Shown here: piece by piece, positions 43,211 through 44,596 of the stretch
Layout: the number at the start of each line of letters is the position of its first letter
Numbering within the stretch: position 1 is the stretch's first letter
Assembly (NCBI GenBank): GCA_903847385.1
Contig: CAINDO010000227.1
Span: 1 to 44,596 of the forward strand
Direction: 5' to 3'
Source: an uncultured Myxococcales bacterium
Lineage (GTDB): Bacteria; Myxococcota_A; Bradymonadia; UBA7976; UBA1532
DNA: 44,596 nt
Translations under genes and position numbers: made by a program
Notes under the pieces: generated by a model
Databases searched by the model: none
The model's input: the letters and a program-made list of their open reading frames with translations, nothing else
What the model was told of the DNA's origin: nothing

Positions 43211-44596
43211 ATGGCCCAGCAGAGATACAGCATCGTCGAAAAGCTCGACGCCGGAGGGATGGCGGAGGTCTGGAAGGGCAAGGCCACCAGCCTCCGCGGC
43301 TTCGAGAAGTCCGTCGCCATCAAGCGCGTGCTGCCGAACCTGGCGAAGAACAAGAAGTTCATCGCCATGTTCCTCGACGAGGCCCGGCTGTCGCTGTTCC
43401 TGAACCACGCCAACGTGGTCCAGACCTTCGACATCGGCATGTCCGAGAACTCGTACTTCATCGTGATGGAGTACGTGGACGGCTCGAACCTCAAGTCGAT
43501 CCTCGAGACGGCCAAGGAGCGCGGCTTCCGCATCCCCCAGGAGCAGGCCGCCTACATCGCCATCGAGATCTGCAAGGGCCTGTCGCACGCCCACAATCGC
43601 AAAGATCCGCGCCAGCGCCCGCTCCAGATCGTCCACCGCGACATCAGCCCGCCCAACGTGCTCATCAGCCGCGAGGGCGAGGTCAAGCTGGTGGACTTCG
43701 GCCTGGCCAAGGCCGCCAGCCAGCTCTCGTTGACCGATCCCGGCGTGGTCAAGGGCAAGTTCAGCTACCTGAGCCCCGAGGCCGCTTACGGCGAGAAGGT
43801 CAACTCCCTGACGGACGTCTTCGCCACGGGCATCGTCCTGTGGGAGATGCTGGCCAACCGCCGCCTCTTCGACGGCCGCACCGACCTCGACACGGTCGAG
43901 CTCGTCCGCAAGGCCGAGATTCCGCCGCTGAAGGACTTCAACACCGAGGTCCACCCGCAGCTCGAGGCCATCATCCGCAAGGCCCTGGCCCGCGACCCGC
44001 GCAAGCGCCACCAGAGCTCGCTCGAGCTGGCCCACGACATCTCGAAGTTCCTCTTCGAGAACCGCCTGATGGTCACGGCCTACGACATCTCCGTGCTGGT
44101 CAACCGCGTGCTGCTCGACCGCAGCCGGCGCCACCACGAGGAGCAGACGCGGCCCCTGAACAGCAGCGCCCAGAACATCGAGCGGATGATCCAGGACGAG
44201 ATCACCCAGTTCACCTCGCTCGAGGACCTGGAGCGGATGTCGTTCAAGCCCGTGGCCGACCACGAGCCCCTGGACCAGAACCCCGTGTTCCAGGTGGGCA
44301 ACGAGGATCCCCGCGGCTGGGCCTACGAGCTCGGCGTCGAGGACGACGGCGACCACACGCACGTGGAGCTGACGCCCTTCGAGAAGGAGAGCCTGCGGTT
44401 CTCCGAGGGCAAGAGCCTGGAGCAACTGCTCGAGGGCAACCCGGGAGACTCGCACGAGCTGCAGGCGCCCTCGGCGCTGGAGGTGCCGCCCCCGGCGCCC
44501 CGCCCCCCGCAGGACCGCAAGAGCCTCTCGGCCGGGCCCCCGCCGCTGCCGCCGCCGACCGAGGCGCGCCCCGCCGGCCGCCCGAGCGCCGAGCAG
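43211..44596 (+). CDS. Ser/Thr protein kinase (3' end beyond window)
   Basis: The frame is open from ATG 43211 to the last base, 462 codons without a stop. Residues 5-280 form a kinase domain: Gly-rich start L-D-A-G-G-M-A-E-V, Lys38 in V-A-I-K, H-R-D-I-S-P-P-N, D-F-G-L-A-K and a following S-Y-L-S-P-E. H-R-D-I-S-P-x-N is frequent in Myxococcota kinases. A helical segment (about 280-350) follows, then a long acidic and Pro-rich linker that runs to the edge. No membrane helix has appeared yet; one may follow. It is divergent from the small 42671-43111 gene with a likely leaderless promoter. Confidence 0.9.
   Translation, partial: MAQQRYSIVEKLDAGGMAEVWKGKATSLRGFEKSVAIKRVLPNLAKNKKFIAMFLDEARLSLFLNHANVVQTFDIGMSENSYFIVMEYVDGSNLKSILETAKERGFRIPQEQAAYIAIEICKGLSHAHNRKDPRQRPLQIVHRDISPPNVLISREGEVKLVDFGLAKAASQLSLTDPGVVKGKFSYLSPEAAYGEKVNSLTDVFATGIVLWEMLANRRLFDGRTDLDTVELVRKAEIPPLKDFNTEVHPQLEAIIRKALARDPRKRHQSSLELAHDISKFLFENRLMVTAYDISVLVNRVLLDRSRRHHEEQTRPLNSSAQNIERMIQDEITQFTSLEDLERMSFKPVADHEPLDQNPVFQVGNEDPRGWAYELGVEDDGDHTHVELTPFEKESLRFSEGKSLEQLLEGNPGDSHELQAPSALEVPPPAPRPPQDRKSLSAGPPPLPPPTEARPAGRPSAEQ

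Overview
The window is a gene-dense, very GC-rich bacterial chromosome segment. It most likely comes from the Myxococcota. The reasons are a C-terminal MYXO-CTERM-type sorting tail (a Cys, one membrane helix and an Arg run) on a Cys-rich secreted protein, MopE-type metal-binding repeats, five eukaryote-like Ser/Thr kinases, four histidine kinases plus one kinase fusion, and a sphingosine-1-phosphate-lyase-like enzyme. This assignment is inference from gene content; there is no rRNA or other phylogenetic marker. I saw no tRNA, rRNA, CRISPR array, insertion sequence or prophage. No stretch longer than about 230 bases lacks a gene.

Layout. 1-2359: end of an upstream gene, a hotdog thioesterase, a small zinc-ribbon-like protein and a secreted MepA-LysM murein endopeptidase. 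2383-11385: two giant sensors on the + strand, a Ser/Thr kinase/AAA/TPR/GAF/PAS/histidine-kinase fusion of 1804 aa and a multi-PAS hybrid histidine kinase of 1178 aa. 11378-18521 (- strand): a run of eight genes comprising two ExbB/TolQ paralogues, two ExbD/TolR paralogues, a zinc-ribbon Ser/Thr kinase with one membrane helix, an S1P-lyase-like PLP enzyme, a TauE/SafE permease and an amidohydrolase. 18703-25459 (+): a tightly coupled five-gene two-component cluster. 25476-29555 (-): SlyD and a Ser/Thr kinase-AAA-TPR protein. 29631-32812 (+): class II photolyase, a tail-anchored Ser/Thr kinase and a small lipoprotein. 32893-38321: two divergent loci encoding Cys-rich MopE-type surface proteins, with a phytase-like propeller protein whose start is unclear. 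38347-44596: a glycine-zipper protein, a RegB-like histidine kinase, a crotonase-family protein, the PPDK regulatory protein, a small unknown protein and a Ser/Thr kinase that runs off the window end.

The best candidate for an undescribed system is 18703-25459. It encodes a soluble GAF histidine kinase, a 146-aa helical protein, an NtrC-type regulator, a membrane histidine kinase with a predicted periplasmic TPR sensor and a single-domain response regulator. Three junctions overlap by 1-4 bases; the junction into the TPR kinase is a 20-bp overlap or a 1-bp gap depending on its start. Both regulators carry the same unusual receiver: an (E/D)DG-x2-Y acidic pocket, an (L/M)-x-FD signature just after the phospho-acceptor Asp, and an insertion of roughly 17-28 residues before the switch position. 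I recognise no described pathway with this gene set.

The ExbB2/ExbD2/kinase block and the divergent Cys-rich surface loci are the next most interesting regions. Convergent gene ends are extremely tight (overlapping, abutting or 16-25 bp apart at five of six convergences), so ordinary intrinsic terminators have no room there. Several + strand genes have -10-like hexamers only 6-10 bp before their ATG, which suggests leaderless transcripts.
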